Shown: one piece after another, positions 17,227-25,912 of the stretch
Position numbering within the stretch: position 1 is the first letter of the stretch
How the letters are laid out: every line of letters starts with the position of its first letter
Origin: Burkholderiales bacterium
Lineage (GTDB): Bacteria > Pseudomonadota > Gammaproteobacteria > Burkholderiales > JAEUOS01
Length of the DNA stretch: 34,908 nucleotides
Assembly: GCA_016790635.1 (NCBI GenBank)
Contig: JAEUOR010000022.1
Span: 1 to 34,908 of the forward strand
Direction: 5' to 3'
Notes under the pieces: model-generated
Databases searched by the model: none
Seen by the model: the letters and a program-made list of their open reading frames with translations, nothing else
Told to the model about the DNA's origin: nothing
Position numbers and translations under genes: made by a program

Positions 17227-20072
17227 ACGCGCCCAAACTCGAATTCCGTCCCGGCAGCCTGATTTCCGCGCGCGGGCGCGAATGGATCGTCCTGCCGGAA
17301 TCCCATGGCGACACCCTGCGCGTGCGGCCTCTCGGCGGCGGCGACAAGGATGAGTCCCTGATTTACCTGCCGTTGGAGCGGCAGCCCGTTGGGCCGGCGA
17401 CGTTTCCATGGCCCCGCCCCGATCAGGCGCGCAATCATGCCGCCAGCCAGTTGCTGCTCGATGCGTTGCAGTTGAAGCTGCGCAATGGCGCGGGCCCGTT
17501 CCGCAGCTTCGGCAATATCGCGGTCGATCCCAGGGCTTATCAGCTGGTCCCGCTCCTGATGGCGATGAAGCTCGCCACCGTGCGGCTGCTGATCGCCGAT
17601 GACGTGGGCGTGGGCAAGACCATCGAGGCCGCGCTGATCGCCCGCGAGATGCTCGATCGCGGCGAGATTCATCGCATGTCGGTGTTGTGTCCGCCGCACT
17701 TGTGCGAGCAATGGCAGCGCGAGCTCGCCGAGCGTTTCCATATCCACGCCGTCGTGGTGCGTTCCGCCACGGCGGCGCGTCTGGAGCGCGATCTGCCGCC
17801 CGGGGCTTCGGTGTTCGATGCGCATCCGTGCACCGTGGTCAGCCTGGATTACATCAAGTCCGAACGCAGGCGCGAGGCGTTCCAGCGTTTTTGCCCGGAG
17901 TTCATCATCGTCGACGAGGCGCACACCTGCACGCAGGGTGGCCAGGGGCGCCAGCAGCGCTACCAGTTGCTCAAGGGCCTTGCCGAGGACGATGGACGTC
18001 ACATGCTGCTCTTGACCGCCACGCCGCACAGCGGCGACGAAGAGGCGTTCTACAACCTGCTCGGTCTATTGCGCGCGGATTTCACCACGCTGAAAGATCT
18101 CTCCCCCGGCGCGCGCGCCGACCTGCGCGACGACCTGTCGCGCCAGTTCGTGCAACGGCGACGTCCCGACATCGCGGAATGGCAGGACACCTCGATGTTC
18201 CCGGACCGCGAGACGGCCGAAATCACCTATCGCCTGACCGGAGCGTGGGGCCAGTTGTTCAACGACGTGCTGGCCTACGCGCGCGAACTGGTGGAGCGCG
18301 CAGAGGGCAAGGAGCTGCGTGAACAGCGCATGAACTGGTGGGCGGCCCTGGCCTTGTTGCGCTGCATCTCGTCCTCGCCGGCCGCGGCGGTCAACGCGCT
18401 GCGCACCCGGCTGGACGGCGCACTGGTACCCGGCGAGCACACTGCGGAACTGACCCTGGACGAGATCGAAGCCCAGGCGGGCGAACGTGTACTCGACGGA
18501 ATCGAAGACGGGCTGTCCAGCGACGACATCGAGCCCGCCGCGCAGACCGAGGACTCGCTCCGGCTGAAAGAGCTCATCGCTGCCGCGGAGCGTCTGGCGG
18601 GTGCGGCGAATGACCCGAAGCTCGCCAAGCTGCAGGACCATCTCGCGGCTCTGCTGAAGGAAGGTTTTCGGCCGGTGGTGTTCTGCCGCTACATCGCCAC
18701 CGCGCACTACCTGGCGGATTTTCTGCGCGCCAAATTCAAGGACGTGGCGATCGAGGCCGTGACCGGCGAATTGACGTCCAGCGAGCGCGAAGCCGCGGTC
18801 GAGGAGCTGGGCGACAGCGAGGCGCGCCTGCTGGTGGCGACCGACTGCCTCTCGGAAGGTATCAACCTGCAGAACCTGTTCACCGCGGTGGTGCACTACG
18901 ACTTGAGCTGGAATCCGACCCGGCATGAGCAAAGAGAGGGGCGGGTCGACCGCTTCGGCCAAAAGGCGCGCGAAGTGCGCAGCACCATGTTGTATGGTGA
19001 AGACAATCCTGTCGATGGCGCCGTGTTGCAGGTGATCCTGCGCAAGGCCGAGAGCATCCGCAAGGAACTGGGCGTGCTCGTGCCGATGCCCGACGACGAG
19101 GGCAAGTTGACCCAGGCGCTGCTGAACGCGGTGCTGCTGCGCAAGCACAACGCCTTCGGTGACCGCGCGCAGAGCGCATTTGACTTTGGCGAAGCCGGCG
19201 CGGAACTCGAGACGGCGTGGCAGAGCGCGCGCGAAAAGGCCGCCAAAAACCGCTCGATCTTCGCCCAGCGGCGCCTGAAACCTGAGGATGTTCTGCCGGA
19301 ATGGCGCAAGTCAACCGCCGTCCTCGGCGGCGAGGCGGATGTCGAACGCTTCGTTTTGCGCGCCGTGGCGAAACTGGGCGCACCGCTGCAGGCCTACAAG
19401 GAGCACTACAAGCTGCTGGTCGACCACCTGGCGCTGCCGGTCAGGGAGCGCCTCGCGGCGGACGGCCTGTCCGGAACCTTGCGCGTGGACTTCTACCAGC
19501 CCGCGCAACCTGGGTCGCTGTTCATCCACCGCACGCACCCGTTGGTGGTGGCGCTGGCCGACACCCTGCTCGAACGCGCGCTCGAATCGCCCGGGTCCCC
19601 TGCCGAATCCAGTGACGCGGATGCGGTCGCTCGGGCGGGCGCCGCGTTCGTTGACGAGGTCAAAGTCAAGACCACGGTCCTGCTGTTGCGCATGCGACAC
19701 CAGCTCACCGTGACTCGCGGCGCCCAGTCTCGCCTGATGTTGTGCGAGGAAGCCGTCGCCGTCGCCAGCGCCGGCTCCGCACCAATCGCCGAGCTCGAGC
19801 CCGACGCGGCGCGCACCCTCCTGGGCGCGGAAGCCGTGCGCAACATGCCGCCGCCGGTGCGCAACCGCCATTTGCAGCAGGCGCTCGACGCGCTTCCTGG
19901 TTGGCAGAGCGCGCTGGAAACCATTGCGCAGCGCAGAGCACAGACCTTATTGCAGGACCACCGGCGAATTCGCGCGGCGGCCGATGCGAAAGGTAGCTAC
20001 CTGGTCACGGCCAGCCTGCCGGTTGACGTCATGGGCGTATACGTGCTGGTGCCCGCTGGCCAAGGGGCTTGA
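17223..20072 (+). CDS. SNF2-family helicase, DISARM DrmD-like
   Basis: A 949-residue SNF2/RapA-type DNA translocase. Motif I is DDVGVGKT (126-133), motif II is DEAH (231-234), motif III is LTATPHSGDEE (from 264). The C-terminal helicase half has VVFCRYIATAHYLADFL, the LVATDCLSEGINLQ segment and motif VI REGRVDRFGQ (571-580). The last ~300 residues are acidic and helical, with no domain I recognise. SNF2 proteins of this size directly before a large adenine methyltransferase are typical of class 1 DISARM, where drmD precedes drmMI. The start ATG 17223 overlaps the helicase stop by four bases, and the next gene begins three bases after this stop. It presumably moves along DNA to help recognise or remodel foreign DNA, but that role is inferred from the family. 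Confidence 0.85.
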   Translation: MNAPKLEFRPGSLISARGREWIVLPESHGDTLRVRPLGGGDKDESLIYLPLERQPVGPATFPWPRPDQARNHAASQLLLDALQLKLRNGAGPFRSFGNIAVDPRAYQLVPLLMAMKLATVRLLIADDVGVGKTIEAALIAREMLDRGEIHRMSVLCPPHLCEQWQRELAERFHIHAVVVRSATAARLERDLPPGASVFDAHPCTVVSLDYIKSERRREAFQRFCPEFIIVDEAHTCTQGGQGRQQRYQLLKGLAEDDGRHMLLLTATPHSGDEEAFYNLLGLLRADFTTLKDLSPGARADLRDDLSRQFVQRRRPDIAEWQDTSMFPDRETAEITYRLTGAWGQLFNDVLAYARELVERAEGKELREQRMNWWAALALLRCISSSPAAAVNALRTRLDGALVPGEHTAELTLDEIEAQAGERVLDGIEDGLSSDDIEPAAQTEDSLRLKELIAAAERLAGAANDPKLAKLQDHLAALLKEGFRPVVFCRYIATAHYLADFLRAKFKDVAIEAVTGELTSSEREAAVEELGDSEARLLVATDCLSEGINLQNLFTAVVHYDLSWNPTRHEQREGRVDRFGQKAREVRSTMLYGEDNPVDGAVLQVILRKAESIRKELGVLVPMPDDEGKLTQALLNAVLLRKHNAFGDRAQSAFDFGEAGAELETAWQSAREKAAKNRSIFAQRRLKPEDVLPEWRKSTAVLGGEADVERFVLRAVAKLGAPLQAYKEHYKLLVDHLALPVRERLAADGLSGTLRVDFYQPAQPGSLFIHRTHPLVVALADTLLERALESPGSPAESSDADAVARAGAAFVDEVKVKTTVLLLRMRHQLTVTRGAQSRLMLCEEAVAVASAGSAPIAELEPDAARTLLGAEAVRNMPPPVRNRHLQQALDALPGWQSALETIAQRRAQTLLQDHRRIRAAADAKGSYLVTASLPVDVMGVYVLVPAGQGA

Positions 20073-20075
20073 TCG

Positions 20076-23000
20076 ATGGCCCGCCGAAACACCGCCCAAC
20101 TCGCCTATCAGGCCATCCGCATCGAGGGCGCGCTGATCCCGGCCGACGAACTGACGCGCCTGACCACGCTGCAAGCGCCGGGGGAGACCGAGCAGACCGA
20201 CTCGCAATACGGCGTGCCCAAGGGCCTGAAGCTGCGCGACGAGATCGCCCGCTACTGGAAGATCGCGCAAAACCTGTGGGCCGACCTGCAACCGCTGCGC
20301 GTCCGCCAGGACGTCGACGCCTACGACGTGACGGTGCGGGAGTTCCTCGTGCCGCTGCTGCGCGACGTGCTGGGCTTCACCGACATCGCGCCCGGCGCGG
20401 CAATCACGGCGGGCGACCACACCTACAACATCGGATACTCCGCCCTCGGCGACCGCCTGCACCTGATTCTGGCTGGCCATGCGCAGGGCCTGGACGAACC
20501 CAGCGAGCGCTTCGGCGAGGCGAACCCGGAAACCGGGCGCATCCGCCGCCGCTCCCCTTTCATGCTGGCGCAGGAAGCCTTGAACGCGACCGATCGTTCG
20601 CTCTGGGCCCTGGCCAGCAATGGCCTGAAGCTGCGCATCCTGCGCGACAACCCCAGTCTGACGCGGCCCGCTTTTGTCGAAGTCGACCTGGAGGCGCTGT
20701 TTGCAGAAGACCTGTACGCCGACTTCGCCGCATTCTGGCTGCTGGCGCATGCCAGCCGCTTCGGCCGGCCCGAGGCGGAGCCGGGCGACTGCCCGTGGGA
20801 GCGTTGGCGCGGCGCGGGCCAGCAGGCCGGCGTTACCGTGCGCGGCAAATTGCGCTACCAGGTCGCGGAGGCCTTGCGTGAACTCGGCACGGGCTTTCTC
20901 TCGCACCCGGCCAACGGCGCCCTTCGGGCCGCCCTGCAAACTGCGGTCGGGGGCTACAACGCCCAGGCCTATTTCGAGGAATTGCTGCGCCTGGTCTATC
21001 GGCTCATCTTCCTCGCCACCGTGGAAGACAGGCGCGATCGCGCCACCAATGAACGCCTGATCTTTGCGCCGGATGCCGGTGACGAGGCCAAAGCCCGTTA
21101 CCTCGTCGGCTATTCGCTCACCTGGCTCCGGGAGCGAGCGGTGCGGCGCAGCCAGCATGACCGCCATGCCGACCTGTGGCAGGCGCTGACCATCACATTC
21201 GGTGCGCTGGCCAAGGGCGCGCCGGCACTGGGCCTGCCGGCGCTCGGAGGACTGTTCGATACCGACCAGTGCCCGCACCTCGACGCGGCCCAACTTGAAA
21301 ATCGCTACTTGCTCGCCGCCGTGTTCCAACTCGGCTGGTTCCGTGCTGAGGGTGGCTTGTCCCGCGTGAACTACCGCGACATGGGTCCGGAGGAACTGGG
21401 CAGCGTCTACGAAAGTCTGCTGGAACTCGTGCCCGACCTGCAGGGGCTGGTGTCGCCAGCAAGTGCACGCCTCGCTTTCGTAGGGGATGACGAAAGCGAG
21501 GCCAGCACCCGCGGCAACACCCGCAAGCTTACCGGGAGCTACTACACGCCCGACAGCCTGGTGCAGGAGCTCATCAAGAGCGCGCTCGAACCGGTGATCG
21601 CGCAGACTGTCAAGGCCCACCCGCAGCGCCCGGTGGAAGCCTTGTTGTCGCTCACCATCTGCGACCCCGCCTGCGGCAGCGGCCACTTTCTGCTTTCCGC
21701 CGCCCGGAGGCTGGCCGACGAAGTCGCGTTGCGCCGCGCCGCGGCCGAGCGCGACGGCGGCGCGCCCACGCCCGCCGACTACCGTCATGCCCTGCGCGAC
21801 GTGGTCAGCCGCTGCATCTATGGCGTGGACAAAAACCCCATGGCCATCCAGCTGGCCAAGACGGCGCTCTGGCTGGAAGCCTATTCCCCCGACCGGCCGC
21901 TTTCATTCGTGGACCACCACCTGCGAGTCGGCGACGCGCTCCTCGGTGTGCTCGATCCCAAGGTGCTCGAACACGGCATTCCCGACGAGGCCTATACCGC
22001 CCTTTCCGGGGACGACAAGACGGTGGCCAGCGCGCTGAAGAAGCGCAACAAGGCCGACCAAAAAAGCTGGCGCCAAATTGCCGGCGGCGACCTAGTCACC
22101 CAGGCTGGCCTCGCCGCACAGGCTGTGAGTGTCGAAACCCTCGACGACGATACACCGGAGCACCTGGCCGCCAAACGCCAGGCCTGGGCCGCGGCCGAAC
22201 AGCAAGCGCAACGTAGTACCTTCGCCCGCTTGGCCGACACTTATGTCGCCGCCTTCCTGGCCCCAAAGCTGGCCGGCACACGCGAATCCGTGCCGCTTTC
22301 AGGCTACCTTTGGGGCGTGCTGAGCGGGCAACCGCCCAAGGCGGAAGTGGAATGCGCCGCTGATGCGCTTTGCCGCCGTCACGGCGTTTTTCACTGGTGG
22401 CTGGCGTTTCCGCAGGTCGCGGCGCGCGGTGGCTTCGACGTGATGCTTGGCAACCCGCCTTGGGAGCGCATCAAGCTGCAGGAAGAAGAATTCTTCGCCA
22501 CCCGCAGCCCGCTGGTGGCAGCGGCGAAAAACAAGGCCGAGCGCGCGCAACGGATCGAGTGGCTGCGCGAAGGCATGTTGCTGCACCGCGTGGCACCCGA
22601 CGTGGAGCGCGCCGAAGGGCTGATGCCGCCGAACCGCGCAGAGATCACCTTGCACGAGAACTTCATCGCCACGCGCCGAGGCACCGAGGCAGCAAGCCTG
22701 TACGCGCACGACAGTCGTCGTTACCCATTAACAGGCATTGGCGATGTCAATACCTACGCGCTGTTTTCCGAAACGTTTCTCCAATTGATGGCACTAGATG
22801 GACGAGCTGGATTCATTGTCCCTACGGGAATTGCCACCGACGATTCAACCAAGCACTTCTTCGATGCAATTTCGGCCGGGCGCCTAGTCAGATTGCACGA
22901 CCTTCGTACCGGGCCTGGATTGTTTTCGGAAATTGGACATCAGCGCTTCAAGTTTTGCCTACTTACGCTCGGCAATGCTCCATCCGCGGAGTTTGCTTTT

Positions 23001-24554
23001 TTCGCATTGAATGTCGAAGAATTGAGTGACGCCCGCCGCCACTTTCGCCTCACTCCGGAAGAGTTCGCCCTCATCAACCCCAACACCCGCACCTGCCCGG
23101 TGTTCCGTAGCGAGCGCGACGCCGAACTGACCAAGAAACTCTACCGCGCTGCACCGGTGCTCATAAAGGAAGCCATGACCGACGCGGAGGGCGCAGTGAT
23201 TCAGCCCGAAGCGAACCCCTGGGGCATTTCGTTTCAGCGAATGCTCGATATGTCCAACGACAGCGGCCTATTCGCCGATGCTCCTGCCGCTAGCGGACAG
23301 CGCCGACGCCTGCCTCTGTACGAAGCGAAAATGGTCCACCAATTCGACCACCGGTGGGCGACCTACGTCGACGCCGCGAACGGCAATGCCGGCGAAGTGG
23401 AGACAGCCGATTCAAGCGATGAGCAAAAGTCAAATCCGGGCTTCTCCGTGCGCCCGCGCTATTGGGTGGATGAGCGAGAGGTGTTGGCACGCATCGCCCG
23501 CGTGCCCGCGCGTGTCGCGCGCGCATGGCTAACGACCCATAGGGAAGGCGAATATGCGGATTTCGATGACGACAAGTCATTGGAGTTCGCCGTCGCCAGC
23601 TGGCTTGCCGGGGACTGGATGCGTCGAGAGCTTGGCGCCGCGGCGAGCGAGGCTTCTGCGAAAGAACTGGCGCGCGTCCATTGGCACGTCAGGGGCAAGC
23701 TTGAACAATTTGCACAGCCGCTGATGGATGCCTTACGACGTGCACGCGGTGGAGAGGATCTGAGCAACTGGATGAAATGGGCCAGACAAGATGCCGATGC
23801 GCCGATCGGACCCGAAGAAGAAGATGCACTGTGCGATTGGCAGCACGGCTTCCATGGCGGGTCTAACGCGGGTACGCGCATCGGGCTATTGCTGCACTTC
23901 GTGGACGAGTGGATGGATCGGCGCAGTCCGAAGTGGCTGATGGGTTGGCGTGACATATGCCGCAGCACAGACGAACGGACTGTGATCGCCGCAGTGGTGC
24001 CTCGTGTCGGCGTGGGTCACACGCTGCCCCTGCTGACCACCGCGCAAAGCGTCGCGCGTACCGCGGCCTTGTTGGCGAATTGGACATCTTTATCGTTCGA
24101 TTATGTCGCGCGAACAAAAGTAGGTGGAACTCATCTTACGTACAGTTATTTGAAGCAATTTCCGGCGATCTCGCCAGATAGCTATAAGCCGGCCGACCTC
24201 GCCTTTATCGCGCCTCGCGTTGTCGAATTGACTTTCACCGCGAATGACTTGCAGCCATGGGCCGAAGACCTCGCCGAATACGATCTACGACCGTCCGCCG
24301 AACGTGGCCAACCCTTTGGCTGGAACCTACTGCGGCGCGCAAAGTTGCGGGCGGAGCTTGACGCTTATTTCGCTTCCCTTTACGGTCTGACTCGCGACGA
24401 GCTGCGCTACATCCTCGATCCCGCCGATGTGATGGGTCCTGACTATCCCAGCGAGACGTTCCGCGTGATGAAGACGAACGAGATTCGGGCCTTTGGCGAG
24501 TACCGCACAAGGCGGTTGGTGCTGGAGGCGTGGGATCGAATGAATTCTGCCTGA
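20076..24554 (+). CDS. Large N6-adenine DNA methyltransferase (Eco57I/DrmMI-like)
   Basis: A 1492-residue gamma-class adenine methyltransferase. Motif order is TGSYYTP (from 486), SAM-binding DPACGSGHF (530-538), YGVDKNP (near 582) and catalytic NPPW (793-796). The ~480-residue N-terminal part includes LWALASNGLKLRILRD, a segment common in Eco57I-like and DISARM methylases. No nuclease motif is apparent there. The C-terminal ~650 residues should carry target recognition; VGGTHLTYSYLKQFP near 24120-24165 is a conserved piece of that part. It probably marks host DNA so that the associated helicases and nucleases act on unmarked DNA. Base composition inside the gene is uneven: about 22700-23030 and 24060-24200 are clearly more AT-rich than the rest. 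PglX of BREX is a possible alternative by size, but no other BREX gene is present. Confidence 0.85.
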   Translation: MARRNTAQLAYQAIRIEGALIPADELTRLTTLQAPGETEQTDSQYGVPKGLKLRDEIARYWKIAQNLWADLQPLRVRQDVDAYDVTVREFLVPLLRDVLGFTDIAPGAAITAGDHTYNIGYSALGDRLHLILAGHAQGLDEPSERFGEANPETGRIRRRSPFMLAQEALNATDRSLWALASNGLKLRILRDNPSLTRPAFVEVDLEALFAEDLYADFAAFWLLAHASRFGRPEAEPGDCPWERWRGAGQQAGVTVRGKLRYQVAEALRELGTGFLSHPANGALRAALQTAVGGYNAQAYFEELLRLVYRLIFLATVEDRRDRATNERLIFAPDAGDEAKARYLVGYSLTWLRERAVRRSQHDRHADLWQALTITFGALAKGAPALGLPALGGLFDTDQCPHLDAAQLENRYLLAAVFQLGWFRAEGGLSRVNYRDMGPEELGSVYESLLELVPDLQGLVSPASARLAFVGDDESEASTRGNTRKLTGSYYTPDSLVQELIKSALEPVIAQTVKAHPQRPVEALLSLTICDPACGSGHFLLSAARRLADEVALRRAAAERDGGAPTPADYRHALRDVVSRCIYGVDKNPMAIQLAKTALWLEAYSPDRPLSFVDHHLRVGDALLGVLDPKVLEHGIPDEAYTALSGDDKTVASALKKRNKADQKSWRQIAGGDLVTQAGLAAQAVSVETLDDDTPEHLAAKRQAWAAAEQQAQRSTFARLADTYVAAFLAPKLAGTRESVPLSGYLWGVLSGQPPKAEVECAADALCRRHGVFHWWLAFPQVAARGGFDVMLGNPPWERIKLQEEEFFATRSPLVAAAKNKAERAQRIEWLREGMLLHRVAPDVERAEGLMPPNRAEITLHENFIATRRGTEAASLYAHDSRRYPLTGIGDVNTYALFSETFLQLMALDGRAGFIVPTGIATDDSTKHFFDAISAGRLVRLHDLRTGPGLFSEIGHQRFKFCLLTLGNAPSAEFAFFALNVEELSDARRHFRLTPEEFALINPNTRTCPVFRSERDAELTKKLYRAAPVLIKEAMTDAEGAVIQPEANPWGISFQRMLDMSNDSGLFADAPAASGQRRRLPLYEAKMVHQFDHRWATYVDAANGNAGEVETADSSDEQKSNPGFSVRPRYWVDEREVLARIARVPARVARAWLTTHREGEYADFDDDKSLEFAVASWLAGDWMRRELGAAASEASAKELARVHWHVRGKLEQFAQPLMDALRRARGGEDLSNWMKWARQDADAPIGPEEEDALCDWQHGFHGGSNAGTRIGLLLHFVDEWMDRRSPKWLMGWRDICRSTDERTVIAAVVPRVGVGHTLPLLTTAQSVARTAALLANWTSLSFDYVARTKVGGTHLTYSYLKQFPAISPDSYKPADLAFIAPRVVELTFTANDLQPWAEDLAEYDLRPSAERGQPFGWNLLRRAKLRAELDAYFASLYGLTRDELRYILDPADVMGPDYPSETFRVMKTNEIRAFGEYRTRRLVLEAWDRMNSA

Positions 24555-24577
24555 CAAATTTGGAGATCGGGACAAAC

Positions 24578-25912
24578 GTGGACTGGAAGAAGCTGCTATC
24601 AACCAAGCGAATTGGGCGTACCGGTGCGCCAGATGACGCGCCGCCTCCAAGAACCGAATTCACGCGGGACTACGATCGCATCATCTTTAGCTCGGCGTTT
24701 CGTCGCTTGCAAGACAAAACACAGGTCTTTCCGCTCGCCAAGAGCGACTACGTGCGCACGCGACTCACTCACAGCCTAGAGGTTGCCAGCGTAGGTCGCT
24801 CGCTCGGAATGCTTGCTGCCGATGTTATTGAGCGCAAGCAGCCCGAATTCAAGGAATTGGCCTTGCCTCACGATATAGGAACCATTGTCGCGACAGCATG
24901 TCTGGCCCATGACATTGGCAATCCACCCTTTGGGCATGCCGGTGAATCCGCCATCCAGGAGTGGTTCACTTCCCGGAAACCCGCCGAAGGCGTCAGCGAC
25001 TCGGAGCGCCTGGATGTCCTGAAATTCGAGGGCAATGCCCAAGGCTTTAGAACGCTTTGCTCATTGCAACAAGCTCCTCAACCGGGTGGATTGCAGTTGA
25101 CGTACGCGGTCCTCGGCGCATTCACGAAATATCCTAGAGCGTCCGTGGTTGACGAAGAGCAACGCAAGGGAATCAGCGGCAAGAAATTCGGTTTTATGCA
25201 AAGTGAAGCCAAGCTCTTCGAGACTTTGGCCGATGAGGTTGGGTTGGTACGCAAGCCGGGGACCGCTGCGGCGTGGCATCGCCATCCGCTCGCATTTCTC
25301 GTGGAGGCCGCTGACGACATCTGCTACCACGTCATGGACGTGGAAGATGGTTACAAGGCGGGTTGCCTTTCATTCGAAGAGATTGAGGCGCTGCACCGAC
25401 CCTGGTTAACATCGACGCAGCGCGATCGCGGCTTGACAATTGCCGAGGTTGGCCGTCGCGCTGAGTACTTTCGCGCTGTCTCAGTCAATGCGATGGTGCG
25501 AGCGATCGTTCAGGCGTTCGATGACCACTACGATGGCCTCATGAACGGCACATTTGATGAGGAACTTGCTTCGAATATTCCGCTCAGCAAGGAACTGAAG
25601 GCATTCAAGGAGTTGGCCAAGCGGAAGGTGTACAGCGATCGGCGGGTGGTCGAGATCGAGGCCTGCGGGTTTGAGGTGATTGCCGGTTTGCTGACTTCGT
25701 TTGTCGATGCGATTGAAATCAAGGCGAACGATGCGCGCGCCGGCGCGAACAAGGCACGGACACTCCTGGGGTTGATGCCCAAGCCGCTAGTGGAGCTGAA
25801 CGAGATGAATCCCTACGAGCGCATGCTATTCGCCACGGATTTTGTTTCGGGCATGACCGACTCCTTTGCCGTAGACCTCTACCAACGCATCCGTGGGATC
25901 TCGCTGCCGTGA
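24578..25912 (+). CDS. HD-domain deoxynucleoside triphosphate triphosphohydrolase (dGTPase-like)
   Basis: About 444 residues. The metal-binding HD set is complete: His65 in RLTHSLEV, His111-Asp112 in AHDIGNPPFGHAGE, and Asp246/247 in VEAADDICY. SSAFRRLQDKTQVF is the conserved dNTPase substrate-site block. These enzymes cleave dNTPs to deoxynucleoside plus triphosphate. Some family members protect bacteria by draining the dNTP pool during phage infection. I prefer GTG 24578 (MDWKKLLSTKRI) with GGAG at 24562 upstream; GTG 24530 would overlap the methylase gene and add 16 residues. The gene sits 23 bases after the methylase stop and overlaps the next gene by GTGA, so it belongs to the same operon. 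Its codon use is visibly less GC-biased than the helicase genes, which suggests a separate history. A defence role is inferred from context. Confidence 0.88.
   Translation: MDWKKLLSTKRIGRTGAPDDAPPPRTEFTRDYDRIIFSSAFRRLQDKTQVFPLAKSDYVRTRLTHSLEVASVGRSLGMLAADVIERKQPEFKELALPHDIGTIVATACLAHDIGNPPFGHAGESAIQEWFTSRKPAEGVSDSERLDVLKFEGNAQGFRTLCSLQQAPQPGGLQLTYAVLGAFTKYPRASVVDEEQRKGISGKKFGFMQSEAKLFETLADEVGLVRKPGTAAAWHRHPLAFLVEAADDICYHVMDVEDGYKAGCLSFEEIEALHRPWLTSTQRDRGLTIAEVGRRAEYFRAVSVNAMVRAIVQAFDDHYDGLMNGTFDEELASNIPLSKELKAFKELAKRKVYSDRRVVEIEACGFEVIAGLLTSFVDAIEIKANDARAGANKARTLLGLMPKPLVELNEMNPYERMLFATDFVSGMTDSFAVDLYQRIRGISLP

Noticed and set aside
19947..21788. A 613-codon open frame on the minus strand
   Set aside because: It runs opposite the SNF2 end and the methyltransferase, both of which have clear motifs. 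Long antisense frames are expected in GC-rich coding DNA, and this one has no recognisable domain.
20076..24554. PglX methylase of a BREX system
   Set aside because: The size is compatible, but no brxA, brxB, brxC, pglZ or brxL gene lies anywhere in the window.
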